In this document: in pieces, positions 8,413 to 17,430 of the stretch
How the letters are laid out: every line of letters begins with the position of its first letter
Numbering within the stretch: the first letter of the stretch is position 1
Program-made: the position numbers and the translations under genes
NCBI RefSeq assembly: GCF_023715655.1
Contig: NZ_JAMBON010000018.1
Coordinates: 1-63,968, forward strand
Source: Oceanobacillus luteolus
GTDB taxonomy: Bacteria > Bacillota > Bacilli > Bacillales > Amphibacillaceae
Reading direction: 5' to 3'
Length of the DNA stretch: 63,968 bases
The notes under the pieces: generated by a model
What the model was told of the DNA's origin: nothing
Databases searched by the model: none
Seen by the model: only the letters and a program-made list of their open reading frames with translations

Positions 8413-9426
8413 TTATTCTAGTACACCCATTTCCTCATAGTACTTTTTAGCCCCAGGATGCAAGTCTTCCGGATCAAGACCGTTTAACACTGTATCCAAG
8501 CTGAAATCCTTCGCTCTTTCAGGTACTTGCTGTTCAAAAGTAGCAAGGTTTTCCCAGAAGATTTTAGTGATGTTGTAGACATAATCTTCATCTAAGTCAG
8601 CTCTCACAGTAATCATCGTTTCAATAACATAAGTTGGAACGTCCTCCTCGATTCCATCGTAAGTGCCTCCTGGAAGCGCACCTGCAGTAATTCCTAACCC
8701 CATTGCTTCAAGTTGCTCGAGCTTATCTTGGTCAATTTCAAGTACTTTAATTGGGTTTGTCACTTCCATTTCTTGCAATGCAGGTACAGCTGGAGCTCCC
8801 CCTGCCAAGTAAACATCTACGTTATTATCTTTAAGCATCGAGGCCCCGTCCGAATAGTTTCCATACGATAGTTTTCCTCCAGCATCCGTAATCGTCTGCT
8901 CATCAATTCCATATTGCTCTAGCATCGTCCAAAATGCTACCGGCCCACCGCCACCTTTTGGACCTAGAAAAATATGCTTATCTACAATATCCTCAATGCT
9001 ATTTACTTGTGTATTGTTCCCCGTTGTAGCAATCGTTTGGAAAACCGGATACAAAGTTCCTAAGGCTGCAATATTCTCAAGCGGCTCCGTAAATCCATCC
9101 CCACCTTCAAGTGCAGCATTAAAGTCTGTTGTATAATTCAATCCCATATGAATATCTCCAACCTCAAGTGAATGCAAGTTTGCAGTAGAACCACCTTCAA
9201 GTTGGGTGGAGTTTAAATTATTAAATTCCTCTGAGAAAAGTTCCGTCATGGTAGTTGTAATTGGATACCATCCCGAACCCATTGGTCCAGAGCCTATTGT
9301 TAAGAACTTTTCTGGAGCAGATGGTTTATCACTCGCTTCACCTGAAGCCGTACTTTCCCCATTGCCACATGCTGCTAACAAGAGAATACAAAGAAGGAAC
9401 AAACCGCTAATTAAGCTCTTTTTCAT
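8413..9426 (-). CDS. TAXI-family TRAP transporter substrate-binding lipoprotein
   Basis: Extracytoplasmic binding protein of the TAXI class, 337 aa. The lipoprotein signal peptide ends in LLAAC (Cys20). GPMGSGWYPITTTMTELF and STANLHSLEVGDIHMGLNYT are typical of TAXI proteins. It should hand an organic acid to the fused permease encoded immediately upstream (9432-11405). I chose the ATG at 9426, six bases after AAGGTG. The permease stop TGA overlaps that ribosome site, so the two are probably coupled. The ligand cannot be named from sequence; the downstream acyl-CoA ligase implies a carboxylate. Confidence 0.93.
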   Translation of the reverse strand: MKKSLISGLFLLCILLLAACGNGESTASGEASDKPSAPEKFLTIGSGPMGSGWYPITTTMTELFSEEFNNLNSTQLEGGSTANLHSLEVGDIHMGLNYTTDFNAALEGGDGFTEPLENIAALGTLYPVFQTIATTGNNTQVNSIEDIVDKHIFLGPKGGGGPVAFWTMLEQYGIDEQTITDAGGKLSYGNYSDGASMLKDNNVDVYLAGGAPAVPALQEMEVTNPIKVLEIDQDKLEQLEAMGLGITAGALPGGTYDGIEEDVPTYVIETMITVRADLDEDYVYNITKIFWENLATFEQQVPERAKDFSLDTVLNGLDPEDLHPGAKKYYEEMGVLE

Positions 9427-9431
9427 TTGTT

Positions 9432-11405
9432 TCACCTTACCTTTGCTAATTTTTTATCTTCCATATGTGCCAGACGATTTGAATATTTCTTTTGCCAAAC
9501 CAAGATAGTTATCGCAATACTTAATCCTATCAAGTCTGTGAGTATTCCCGGTACAACAAGCAACAAAGCACTGACAAACATAATGATTCTTTTTAATGCT
9601 CCTAGTCGACCGAAAAAATAATCCTCTAAGGCTCCAGCAAATAGAATACAGCTTAAGAATGCACTGAATATCGCGATTGACATCTCTATAGTAGTGCCAC
9701 CTTGCATGAGAAGAATTGGATTATAAGCAAATATGAATGGTATGAAAAAACCTCCCATTCCAATTCTCATAGAGTATACAGAGGTCATCAGAGGATTAGA
9801 ACCAGCTATCCCTGCCGTTGTATAAGCTGTAATCGCTACAGGCGGCGTTAATCCTGACATGACACCAAAGTAAAATACAAACATATGTGCTGCAACTTCA
9901 TTGACTCCAAGCTGAATCAATGCGGGTGCTCCTAAGACAGCTAAAATGACATACGCAGATACAGTCGGCATCCCCATTCCCATAATGATAGACGCTACCC
10001 CGATGAGAACCAGTAAAAAGAATAAATTGCCTCCTGCTAAATCAATAACAAATCGTGAAAAAGTAATTCCTAATCCTGTAATGGATACTGCGCCAACGAT
10101 AATTCCTGCGGTTGCACAAGCTGCTATCACTGTTAATGCACTTCTTGCGCCATTTTCTAAAGCTGCTAAGACATCAATGAAACTCATACGGGTGGCACTA
10201 CGTATCCAACTGAGTAGGATCGCCACTAAAATTCCATAGAAGCCCGCCTTCATTGGACTGTATCCATAAACCATCAAGCCAATGATGATGAGAATAGGTA
10301 AAAATAGATACCCTTGCCTGATTAATACCTTCCTTGCACTAGGCAACTGTTCCTTAGGTATTCCTTGCATCCCTAATCGTTTGGCATGGAAGTATACAAC
10401 CATCCCAGCAATAAAGAAGTATATAATCGCCGGCACCAAACTATATAAAGCAAGTTTTATATAAGGGATTCCTAGTGTTTCAGCCATGATAAAGACAGAA
10501 GCTCCCATGATTGGCGGCATAATCTGCCCACCTTGTGAAGCAACGGCCTCTACCGAAGCAGCAAATTTTTTATCATATCCGAGCTTTTTCATTAAAGGGA
10601 TAGTAAATCCACCGGTAATCGCTGCATTTGCTGCCCCATTGCCGGTAATTGTTCCTACTAACGCACTGGAACCTACTGCAGATAGAGCAGGCCCACCTGT
10701 TTTCCTGCCTAGTAAACCAAATGCAAAATCCGTAAAAAATTGTCCCCCACCGGATTTCATGAGAAATGATCCAAAGATGACGAACAGGATCAGTACCGTC
10801 GAACTGACATAGATTGGTTCACTGAAAATCCCTAATGTTCCACTGAACATGTGATCGACCATCTTTTCATATCGTACGCCTGGATGGGCAAGCGCACCTG
10901 GAAAATATTGTCCATACAAGATATAACCCAAGAAGAATACTCCAATTGCTGCCATTAGAATTCCATTCGTTCTCCTCGTCGCTTCAAGAACGAGGGCGAT
11001 GAAAAAAGTTCCAAATACGGCATCTGTCGGACTGATATTTCCTTGTCTGCTTTGAATTCCTTCCGCATCCATAATCATATAGCCTGCTGTTAAAAGAGTA
11101 ATAACAACGATTAAAATATCTGCAATCCCGAATTTCTTTCCCTTACGAAATGGGAATAGAAGAAATATGAGCAGAATCGCCCACAAAACGTGAATGCTTC
11201 TATGCTGCCAAGAAGACAACGTACCAAAACCTGCGGTATACACATGAAATACAGAGAGTCCTATTGCCAATAATGAAATGATAGACATGAAGATTCTAGT
11301 TCTGTTCCACTTATCTCTTCGGGAATTCCATAGCTCTTCAATATGCGACGGTTTCTCTTTTACCTTCGTATCCAGTTTTTGAACTGCTGCAGCTTGAGCC
11401 ACCAC
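9432..11405 (-). CDS. TRAP transporter fused permease (4TM/12TM, DctQ-DctM fusion)
   Basis: 657-aa polytopic membrane protein. A charged N-terminal segment (about 1-45) is followed by a DctQ-like four-helix region and, from about residue 185, a DctM-like region. The DctM-like part holds the glycine-rich stretches GSSALVGTITGNGAANAAIT, SQGGQIMPPIMGASVFI and GMGMPTVSAYVILAVLG, conserved in TRAP large subunits. Fused permeases of this kind work with TAXI binding proteins, and one is encoded directly after it. Transport is expected to be driven by the sodium or proton gradient. The start is GTG at 11405 after GGTGGTGA. A cre-like sequence lies at 11470-11483 just upstream. Confidence 0.93.
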   Translation of the reverse strand: MVAQAAAVQKLDTKVKEKPSHIEELWNSRRDKWNRTRIFMSIISLLAIGLSVFHVYTAGFGTLSSWQHRSIHVLWAILLIFLLFPFRKGKKFGIADILIVVITLLTAGYMIMDAEGIQSRQGNISPTDAVFGTFFIALVLEATRRTNGILMAAIGVFFLGYILYGQYFPGALAHPGVRYEKMVDHMFSGTLGIFSEPIYVSSTVLILFVIFGSFLMKSGGGQFFTDFAFGLLGRKTGGPALSAVGSSALVGTITGNGAANAAITGGFTIPLMKKLGYDKKFAASVEAVASQGGQIMPPIMGASVFIMAETLGIPYIKLALYSLVPAIIYFFIAGMVVYFHAKRLGMQGIPKEQLPSARKVLIRQGYLFLPILIIIGLMVYGYSPMKAGFYGILVAILLSWIRSATRMSFIDVLAALENGARSALTVIAACATAGIIVGAVSITGLGITFSRFVIDLAGGNLFFLLVLIGVASIIMGMGMPTVSAYVILAVLGAPALIQLGVNEVAAHMFVFYFGVMSGLTPPVAITAYTTAGIAGSNPLMTSVYSMRIGMGGFFIPFIFAYNPILLMQGGTTIEMSIAIFSAFLSCILFAGALEDYFFGRLGALKRIIMFVSALLLVVPGILTDLIGLSIAITILVWQKKYSNRLAHMEDKKLAKVR

Positions 11406-11469
11406 TCAGTCACCACCATTCCTAATTTTTTAGCGAATCTATAAGTCTACCTTCATCATAGACAATGAT

Positions 11470-11483
11470 AGAAAACGCTTACA
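11470..11483 (-). promoter_or_regulatory. cre-like CcpA site in front of the first TRAP permease
   Basis: On the minus strand this reads TGTAAGCGTTTTCT, matching 13 of 14 positions of TGWAANCGNTNWCA. It lies in the 95-base gap between the ACAD gene and the TRAP permease, where binding could block read-through from the upstream sigma-54 promoter or repress an internal promoter. Motif match only. Confidence 0.6.
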
Positions 11484-11500
11484 AATATTACGTATAGAAT

Positions 11501-12649
11501 TTAATCCCCTGCCAATATTTTTCTCGCTATGATCACTCGTTGAATCTCATTTGTCCCTTCATAAATTTGAGTAATTCTTGCATCCCTATAAAAGCGTTCA
11601 ACTGGATATTCTGCAATATATCCGATTCCTCCATGAATCTGTAGGGCTTTATCAGCTACTTTATTGAAGACCTCAGATGCATACAATTTAGCCATTGCCG
11701 CTTCTTTAATTACTTTCTCACCTGCATCGATCTTTTCAGCAGCCATCATCGTCAAAGCTCGTGCTGCTTCTGTTTCCGTCGCCATATCCGCCAACATCCA
11801 TTGAATCCCCTGGTTTACTGCAATCGGTTGGCCAAATTGAACGCGTTCATTTGCGTAACTCGCAGAAAGCTCAATCAATTTATCGCATGATCCAACCGCT
11901 CGAGCTGCTAACCCTACCCGTCCTTCTCCCAAGATCCGTAAAGCATTCATGTATCCCATACCAACTTCACCAATTACATTTTCTTCAGGTACAATACAAT
12001 TTTCGAAGATGACTTGTGCAGTGTAGGAACCTCGTAACCCCATCTTTTTGTCTTTTTTACCTACGATGAGACCAGGGAAATCACGCTCTACTAAAAATGC
12101 AGTAATTCCACCTTTCGCACCCTTCTCTTTATCTGTGACAGCAAATACAGTGAATACATCTGCAACTGGTGCATTTGTAATAAAGTGTTTTGTACCATTC
12201 AGAACCCATTCATTTCCTCTTTTTTCTGCTTGAGTCGAAATGTTGGTCGCGTCAGACCCAGCCCCAGGTTCAGATAATGCGAAAGCTGCAATCTTCTTAC
12301 CTGAAGCCATATCCGGCAAATACTTTTGTTTTAAGTACTCCGATCCCAATTTCACGATTCCTGTACTGCCAATTCCAGTGTGCGCACTAATCAAGGAGAC
12401 ATATCCATTATGTGTCCTGCCCAATTGCTCCAGCACCGCAACTTTTCCCACTGTGTTTAAACCGATGCCACCATACTCTTCGGGTATGCTGATTCCAAAC
12501 AAGCCGAGTTCCTTCGCTTTTTCAATCAGATGCGGTGGTATGGCATCTTCATCTTCAATTTGTTGTGCATACGGCTCCACTTCATTATCTACAAAACTTT
12601 TAATCATTGTTTTCATTTGTTCCAATTCATCTGTTAGCGCTACTGCCAT
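11501..12649 (-). CDS. acyl-CoA dehydrogenase (short-chain type)
   Basis: 382-aa FAD acyl-CoA dehydrogenase. The catalytic Glu is in IYEGTNEIQR near the C-terminus, with the family signatures FALSEPGAGSDATN and QIHGGIGY. It resembles butyryl-CoA dehydrogenases; chain length is uncertain. It is the first gene behind the sigma-54-type promoter at 12688-12704 and has a strong AAGGAGG site. The gap to the TRAP permease is 95 bases with no terminator, so it is likely the leader gene of the whole 12-gene unit. It differs from the ACAD at 3070-4248, which has Asp at the base position. Confidence 0.93.
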   Translation of the reverse strand: MAVALTDELEQMKTMIKSFVDNEVEPYAQQIEDEDAIPPHLIEKAKELGLFGISIPEEYGGIGLNTVGKVAVLEQLGRTHNGYVSLISAHTGIGSTGIVKLGSEYLKQKYLPDMASGKKIAAFALSEPGAGSDATNISTQAEKRGNEWVLNGTKHFITNAPVADVFTVFAVTDKEKGAKGGITAFLVERDFPGLIVGKKDKKMGLRGSYTAQVIFENCIVPEENVIGEVGMGYMNALRILGEGRVGLAARAVGSCDKLIELSASYANERVQFGQPIAVNQGIQWMLADMATETEAARALTMMAAEKIDAGEKVIKEAAMAKLYASEVFNKVADKALQIHGGIGYIAEYPVERFYRDARITQIYEGTNEIQRVIIARKILAGD

Positions 12650-12687
12650 TGTATTTCCTCCTTCAGTTTTGTCCTCACTTTATTAGT

Positions 12688-12704
12688 AGCAAAAATCATG
12701 CCAA
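12688..12704 (-). promoter_or_regulatory. sigma-54 (-24/-12) promoter
   Basis: On the minus strand TTGGCAT (12704-12698), a five-base spacer, then TTGCT (12692-12688). This fits TGGCAC-N5-TTGCA with the invariant GG and GC dinucleotides in place. Predicted start of transcription is near 12677, leaving a short leader that holds the AAGGAGG site of the ACAD gene. A sigma-54 activator gene lies upstream at 13887-15566. Confidence 0.78.
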
Positions 12705-12834
12705 CCACCAGACAAAATGGAGAAAGCATTACAAATAATCCGACAGATGCTCTATCTACCGCATGATAACATCAAAAATTTAAAATGAATGATATATAAA
12801 TTATTATTATCGTGGATGGAAAGTGGCAGTTATC

Positions 12835-12859
12835 GATTCAATAATGAATCAGTGATTCA
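12835..12859. promoter_or_regulatory. candidate upstream activator site (inverted repeat)
   Basis: GATTCA (12835-12840), four bases, then TGAATC (12845-12850) form a perfect inverted repeat; a further TGATTCA follows at 12853-12859. It is about 150 bases upstream of the -24/-12 element, the usual range for an enhancer-binding protein. Binding by the protein encoded at 13887-15566 is inferred. Confidence 0.5.
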
Positions 12860-12887
12860 AAATTAAATCAACACAACATAAAAAGTA

Positions 12888-12924
12888 AAAAGCTTATCAC
12901 CACGAAACTTGGTGATAAGCTTTT
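12888..12924 (-). terminator. rho-independent terminator after the ketopantoate reductase-like gene
   Basis: AAAAGCTTATCACC (12888-12901) pairs perfectly with GGTGATAAGCTTTT (12911-12924) around a nine-base loop, directly after the stop at 12927. Confidence 0.9.
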
Positions 12925-12926
12925 CA

Positions 12927-13871
12927 TCACATGTTTACCTTCACATCTTTTGCCTTCTGTATTAATTCCTTATTCAGGTGATTTAGAATACTGTAGGCCA
13001 TTTTAATAGTCGGTGTATCTATGTTTAATTCTTCCGCTTTTCTCAATATATATCCACAAATGGCTTCAACTTCCATAGGTTTTCCATTCATCCGATCCTG
13101 AAGCATGGATGTAGCATGATTTCTTGCCCGTTCTGCATTAGAAAAAGTAGTCTCTAACGTCGAATCACGGTCTAAATCTACACCTATTCGTAAAGCAACA
13201 TCGATTGCTTCCGTGCATATGGCAGTTGCAGTTTTCATTAAATGTTCATCATCTAAAATCTCCCCAACAGTTGCAGTGGATATAGCAGATAATGGATTAA
13301 ATGTAATGTTCCAGAGCAACTTGCTCCACTTTCGCTCTACTATCCTTCGACTATGTCCTGTTTCAATCCCAGCTTGCTGAAACATGGAAACAATATCAGA
13401 ACAGCTTTCTCGTATTGAAGCATCGAGTTCTCCCAACACTAACTTCACTCTTCCAGACTGTTTAATTACTCCCGGCTTTTCAATGGCTGATTGAATATAT
13501 GTTGCACATGAGATTACACGATCAACTCCAAATATCCCCGTCAATATTTCCTCATTATCGACGCCATTTTGCATTGTAACTACTTTCGCATCTTTATTTA
13601 GAATGGGAAGCAATTCCTGTCCTAATTGCTTGGTGCCATTTGATTTAACAGAAAACAATACTACTTCAGAATCCGATAGCGCTTGTATATCATCTGTAAA
13701 ATTACTATGAATCTTAAACTCTTCCTCACCATGTTTTACAAGCAATCCATTTTCATTAGAAGCTTCTAAATGCTTTCCCCTCGCCAAGAAGGTAACTTGA
13801 TGTCCGGCTTTTTGCAGAAACGCCCCAAAAAAGCCACCTACAGCTCCAGCACCGACTACACCAATTTTCAT
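12927..13871 (-). CDS. 2-dehydropantoate 2-reductase family protein (ApbA/PanE-like)
   Basis: 314-aa member of the ketopantoate reductase family, which reduces 2-oxo acids with NADPH. The N-terminal Rossmann motif GVVGAGAVGGFFGAFLQ, MQNGVDNEE and the conserved lysine region RKWSKLLWNITFNPLSA are all present. In panthothenate synthesis PanE reduces ketopantoate, but many paralogues in catabolic loci act on other 2-oxo or 3-oxo acids. It starts 15 bases after the stop of the sigma-54 activator gene, so both are probably one transcript. That suggests a catabolic role tied to the neighbouring operon rather than vitamin synthesis. Confidence 0.83.
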   Translation of the reverse strand: MKIGVVGAGAVGGFFGAFLQKAGHQVTFLARGKHLEASNENGLLVKHGEEEFKIHSNFTDDIQALSDSEVVLFSVKSNGTKQLGQELLPILNKDAKVVTMQNGVDNEEILTGIFGVDRVISCATYIQSAIEKPGVIKQSGRVKLVLGELDASIRESCSDIVSMFQQAGIETGHSRRIVERKWSKLLWNITFNPLSAISTATVGEILDDEHLMKTATAICTEAIDVALRIGVDLDRDSTLETTFSNAERARNHATSMLQDRMNGKPMEVEAICGYILRKAEELNIDTPTIKMAYSILNHLNKELIQKAKDVKVNM

Positions 13872-13886
13872 AAAAACACCCTCTCA

Positions 13887-15566
13887 TCATTTGTTGATAT
13901 AAATATTATATTTTTTAAGTTTCCTTACAATCGTTGGCTGACTTGTGTCCAACACTTTTGCGATTTCATAAGTATTAGCATATTTTTCCGCAGCTAATGT
14001 CAGTACTTTTCTTTCCGCTTCTTCTACGGCGTCCTTTAGCGTCACAAGTTCCACTGCTTCCTCGTTGTTCTTAGCCATATATTCTGCAGGAAGACTATCC
14101 AGCGAAATAAGATCATCAGGAGTCGTGACAACTAATCTTTCTATTAAATTCGAGAGTTCTCTAATATTACCAGGCCAGTTATAAGTTAAGAAAAAATTTA
14201 TCAAATCATAATCTATCTTTTTATTAAGACTATACTTTTTATTCATTTCTTCCAGAAACATTTGAGTCATCGGGAGAACGTCGTCCTTCCGCTCTCTTAG
14301 TGGTGGTATTTTTATCGGTATGACATTCAGTCGATAGTATAAATCCTCCCTGAATTCCCCGTCATCCACCATTTGTTTTAAATTACGGTTTGTTGCGGTG
14401 ATGATTCTAATATCTATCTTTTTAGGTTTTGTACCTCCTACTCGCTGTATCTCCCCTTCCTGCAGAACTCGCAATAATTTAACTTGGAGAGTCAGGGGCA
14501 GTTCACCAATTTCATCCAAAAAGATTGTACCTTTATCGGCTAGTTCAAACAAACCAACCTTCCCATGGTTACTAGCTCCGGTAAATGCTCCACTTTCATA
14601 ACCAAACAGCTCGGATTCCAGCAACTCCGATGGAATTGCCCCACAATTCACTTTAATAAATTCTCCTGCCTTTGACCGTTTGCTAGTCGAGTGAATATAA
14701 TTAGCTAATACATCTTTTCCAACTCCAGTTTCTCCGAGTATAAGCACGGTAGCGTCGATGTTAGCTATTCTTTCCGCGGTTTCATAAAGTAGTTTCATAT
14801 GTTCACTTTTAGTAATAATCCCTTTTAATTGATCGGGTTTATTTTTCAGACGGTCGAGCTCTTTTTTATATCTATCATTCAGTTTATTTACTTTCATTAC
14901 TTCCGCTTGCAACTCATATAAGTCTGATAAATCTCTAATATTAGTTACTACCTTCTCAATTTCGCCTTTTTCATTATGTACCGGGACTCCAGTTAATAAT
15001 GTTTGATTGCCAGCGTAATTTTTTTGAACATGGGAAACTGTCCTATTCAGTGCTAAGACTTTATTCGTCACTGAGTTTTTTAATATTCCTCTTTCCATGA
15101 GAGCGTTAACATTTTTTCCGATGTAATATTCTTTAGGTATCCCTGTTATCCGCTCAATAGCTGAATTTGTTTTCAAAGTTACGCCTTTGTTATCTGTTAT
15201 GTAAATTCCGTCGTAGGAGTTTTCAATAATTGCATCCAGCTCCCGATTAAGGGTTTGTAATTTCTTGATTTCCTTTAATAAATTATCTATTTCGGGAGTT
15301 TCTGTTCCTATTAATAATCTCTTATTGCATGGATGAACACCACTTTTTATAAAGACAAACACCTTGCCTTTATATTCAGTATGGATAAATTTAGATGATG
15401 CTGTCTCTTTCCATTTCGTAAAGAGTTCCGAAACACGCTTTCCTGCCATCCTCTTTTTTTCTTCGCCCGAACCAATTCCACTTGTTAATACCATATCATC
15501 TTCATCAAGGATTAAAAAAGGGACAAGGTATTCTTCCAGCAACTTTGTATTTAATGTAAGCTCCAT
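13887..15566 (-). CDS. sigma-54-dependent transcriptional activator (PAS, AAA+, TyrR-like HTH)
   Basis: Enhancer-binding protein of 559 aa from the chosen start. An N-terminal sensory region (1-90) is followed by a PAS domain (about 110-215), a short coiled coil, and a sigma-54 interaction AAA+ domain with Walker A GETGVGKD (278-285), GAFTGA (326-331) and Walker B GTIFLDEIGE (346-355). It ends in a TyrR-type HTH containing TYEIAKVLDTSQPTIVRKLK. No phosphorylatable receiver domain is present, so it likely senses a small molecule. The ATG at 15566 follows AAGGGTGG; a further ATG at 15653 would add 29 residues but has a weaker site. It most likely drives the promoter at 12688-12704. Confidence 0.92.
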   Translation of the reverse strand: MELTLNTKLLEEYLVPFLILDEDDMVLTSGIGSGEEKKRMAGKRVSELFTKWKETASSKFIHTEYKGKVFVFIKSGVHPCNKRLLIGTETPEIDNLLKEIKKLQTLNRELDAIIENSYDGIYITDNKGVTLKTNSAIERITGIPKEYYIGKNVNALMERGILKNSVTNKVLALNRTVSHVQKNYAGNQTLLTGVPVHNEKGEIEKVVTNIRDLSDLYELQAEVMKVNKLNDRYKKELDRLKNKPDQLKGIITKSEHMKLLYETAERIANIDATVLILGETGVGKDVLANYIHSTSKRSKAGEFIKVNCGAIPSELLESELFGYESGAFTGASNHGKVGLFELADKGTIFLDEIGELPLTLQVKLLRVLQEGEIQRVGGTKPKKIDIRIITATNRNLKQMVDDGEFREDLYYRLNVIPIKIPPLRERKDDVLPMTQMFLEEMNKKYSLNKKIDYDLINFFLTYNWPGNIRELSNLIERLVVTTPDDLISLDSLPAEYMAKNNEEAVELVTLKDAVEEAERKVLTLAAEKYANTYEIAKVLDTSQPTIVRKLKKYNIYINK

Positions 15567-15735
15567 GAAACCACCCTTACTATAATTTATTAAATAGGAT
15601 TTTTCACATTTCTTTCTAGAATTCAATTCCAATTCCCTTACATCCCTATCCATACCAAACGGCCCTTTTTCCTTGAATATATGAATACTCTCTGTCTATC
15701 AAATTATCACTATATATGTATTCTAATGTTTAACC

Positions 15736-15790
15736 AGACAGAAATCAAACAACTATTTGAATTATTTGCTATTTATATTCTTTTCTGTCT
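15736..15790. promoter_or_regulatory. long-spaced inverted repeat upstream of the sigma-54 activator gene
   Basis: AGACAGAAA (15736-15744) and TTTCTGTCT (15782-15790) are perfect 9-base inverted copies 37 bases apart. A third half site TCTGTCT occurs at 15691-15697. It may be a control region for the activator gene starting at 15566. No convincing -35/-10 pair was found here. Confidence 0.35.
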
Positions 15791-15830
15791 AATAGAGCGG
15801 AGTCATTAAATAATACAAACAACCAAACAG

Positions 15831-15858
15831 AAAAGGACAGAATGATTTCTGCCCTTTT
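15831..15858 (-). terminator. rho-independent terminator after the aldehyde dehydrogenase gene
   Basis: AAAAGG-A-CAGAA pairs with TTCTG-C-CCTTTT around TGAT, with a single A/C mismatch. It lies 37 bases beyond the stop at 15895 on the minus strand. Confidence 0.75.
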
Positions 15859-15894
15859 AGAATGTATTCCTATGCTTTTGAAGCGTTGCTTTAT

Positions 15895-17388
15895 TTACTC
15901 CACATCAATCTGCGCACGTTGCAACTTCCCACTAAAATCAACATATACCGCTTTCCATTCTGTATAAACGTCTAGTGCCTGGACACCAGAATCTCTGTGG
16001 CCATTTCCAGTACCTTTGCTGCCTCCGAACGGTAAATGGATTTCCGCACCAGTCGTACCTGCATTAATGTAGACAATTCCTGTATCTAGATCGCGTTGAG
16101 CTTTAAATACTCGATTCACATCTTTTGTAAAAATGGAGCTAGATAACCCATAAGATACGCTATTATTCACTTTAATCGCTTCTTCAAAACTTCCCACTGG
16201 AATCAAAGATACGACCGGACCAAAAATTTCTTCCTGGGCAATCCGCATATCCGACTTGGCATCGGTAAACAGGGTCGGAGCAAAATAATTTCCATCTTTC
16301 ATTTCGCCTTCGTTTAAAACATATCCGCCGGCGAGTAATTTTGCTCCTTCATCTTTCCCAATCTCAATATAACGATTGATTTTTTCGATACTGGATTTGT
16401 TGATGATTGGTCCAACCTTAATACTTTCATCCAAACCATTACCGACGGTTAGTTGTTCCATTGCAGTAAGCAGTTTTTGCTCTAACTTTTCTTTCACGGA
16501 CTCATGGACGATGACACGGCTACATGCGGTACATCTTTGCCCACTCGTTCCGAACGCACTCCAGACTATGCCTTCCACCGCTAAATCCAAATCCGCATCT
16601 TCCATTACAATTACCGCGTTTTTCCCGCCCATTTCCAAGGATACTTTCTTTAAGTGTCTTCCACATTCCGCCGCAATGTTTCTTCCTGTCTCATTGGAAC
16701 CGGTAAATGAAATAACACGGATATCTTCATGCTGCACCATGGCATCACCAACTTCTTGCCCAGATCCGAACACAACGTTCACAATCCCCTTAGGCAAGCC
16801 AGCTTCTTCAAAGATTTTCGCCAGTTCATAAGCCATAATTGGTGTTTCCGTTGCCGGTTTCCAAATGACTGCATTACCTGCGACAATTGCCGGGAAGGAC
16901 TTCCAAGTAGCGATTGCGATTGGGAAATTCCAAGGTGTAATGAGTCCCACCACTCCTACTGGCACTCGCTGACTCATCGCAAATTTGTCTTTTAATTCAG
17001 CTGGAGTCGTTTGTCCGAATAGACGACGTCCTTCTCCCGCCATATAAAATGCCATATCAATTCCTTCTTGCACTTCACCACGAGCTTCTTCAATGACTTT
17101 GCCATTTTCCATCGTCAATAGTTTAGATAATCGTTCTTTATTTTCTTTCAATAGATAACCGACGCGATATAAGACTTCCGCGCGTTGTGGCGCCGGAACG
17201 AGAGCCCATTCTTTTTGTGCTGCTTTTGCTGCTTGGACCGCTTGATCAACCGTTTCTTTTGTAGATAATGGAACTTGAACAATTTCTTCTCCTGTGGCAG
17301 GGTTAATTACCGCTGTGGACTTTTCTGCTGGAACCCATTCTCCACCAATAAGGTTTGCTAAGTTTTTTGTATCTAGTACCGTTGCCAT
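15895..17388 (-). CDS. NAD(P)-dependent aldehyde dehydrogenase, possible 2-aminoadipate/glutarate-type semialdehyde dehydrogenase
   Basis: 497-aa ALDH oxidising an aldehyde to the acid. The catalytic Cys286 lies in GQRCTACSR, Glu252 in LEMGGKN and Asn154 in TPWNFP. The C-terminal stretch INAGTTGAEIHLPFGGSKGT is like enzymes acting on amino- or oxo-acid semialdehydes, but the exact substrate is uncertain. It is the last gene of an operon with an FAD amino-acid oxidase and an aminotransferase. Together they could convert a cyclic imine product to a dicarboxylic amino acid and then to the 2-oxo acid. That chain is inferred from context. Confidence 0.9.
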   Translation of the reverse strand: MATVLDTKNLANLIGGEWVPAEKSTAVINPATGEEIVQVPLSTKETVDQAVQAAKAAQKEWALVPAPQRAEVLYRVGYLLKENKERLSKLLTMENGKVIEEARGEVQEGIDMAFYMAGEGRRLFGQTTPAELKDKFAMSQRVPVGVVGLITPWNFPIAIATWKSFPAIVAGNAVIWKPATETPIMAYELAKIFEEAGLPKGIVNVVFGSGQEVGDAMVQHEDIRVISFTGSNETGRNIAAECGRHLKKVSLEMGGKNAVIVMEDADLDLAVEGIVWSAFGTSGQRCTACSRVIVHESVKEKLEQKLLTAMEQLTVGNGLDESIKVGPIINKSSIEKINRYIEIGKDEGAKLLAGGYVLNEGEMKDGNYFAPTLFTDAKSDMRIAQEEIFGPVVSLIPVGSFEEAIKVNNSVSYGLSSSIFTKDVNRVFKAQRDLDTGIVYINAGTTGAEIHLPFGGSKGTGNGHRDSGVQALDVYTEWKAVYVDFSGKLQRAQIDVE

Positions 17389-17430
17389 ATTAATTTCTCC
17401 CCTTCTAAAATATTTTATATGTTATATAGA

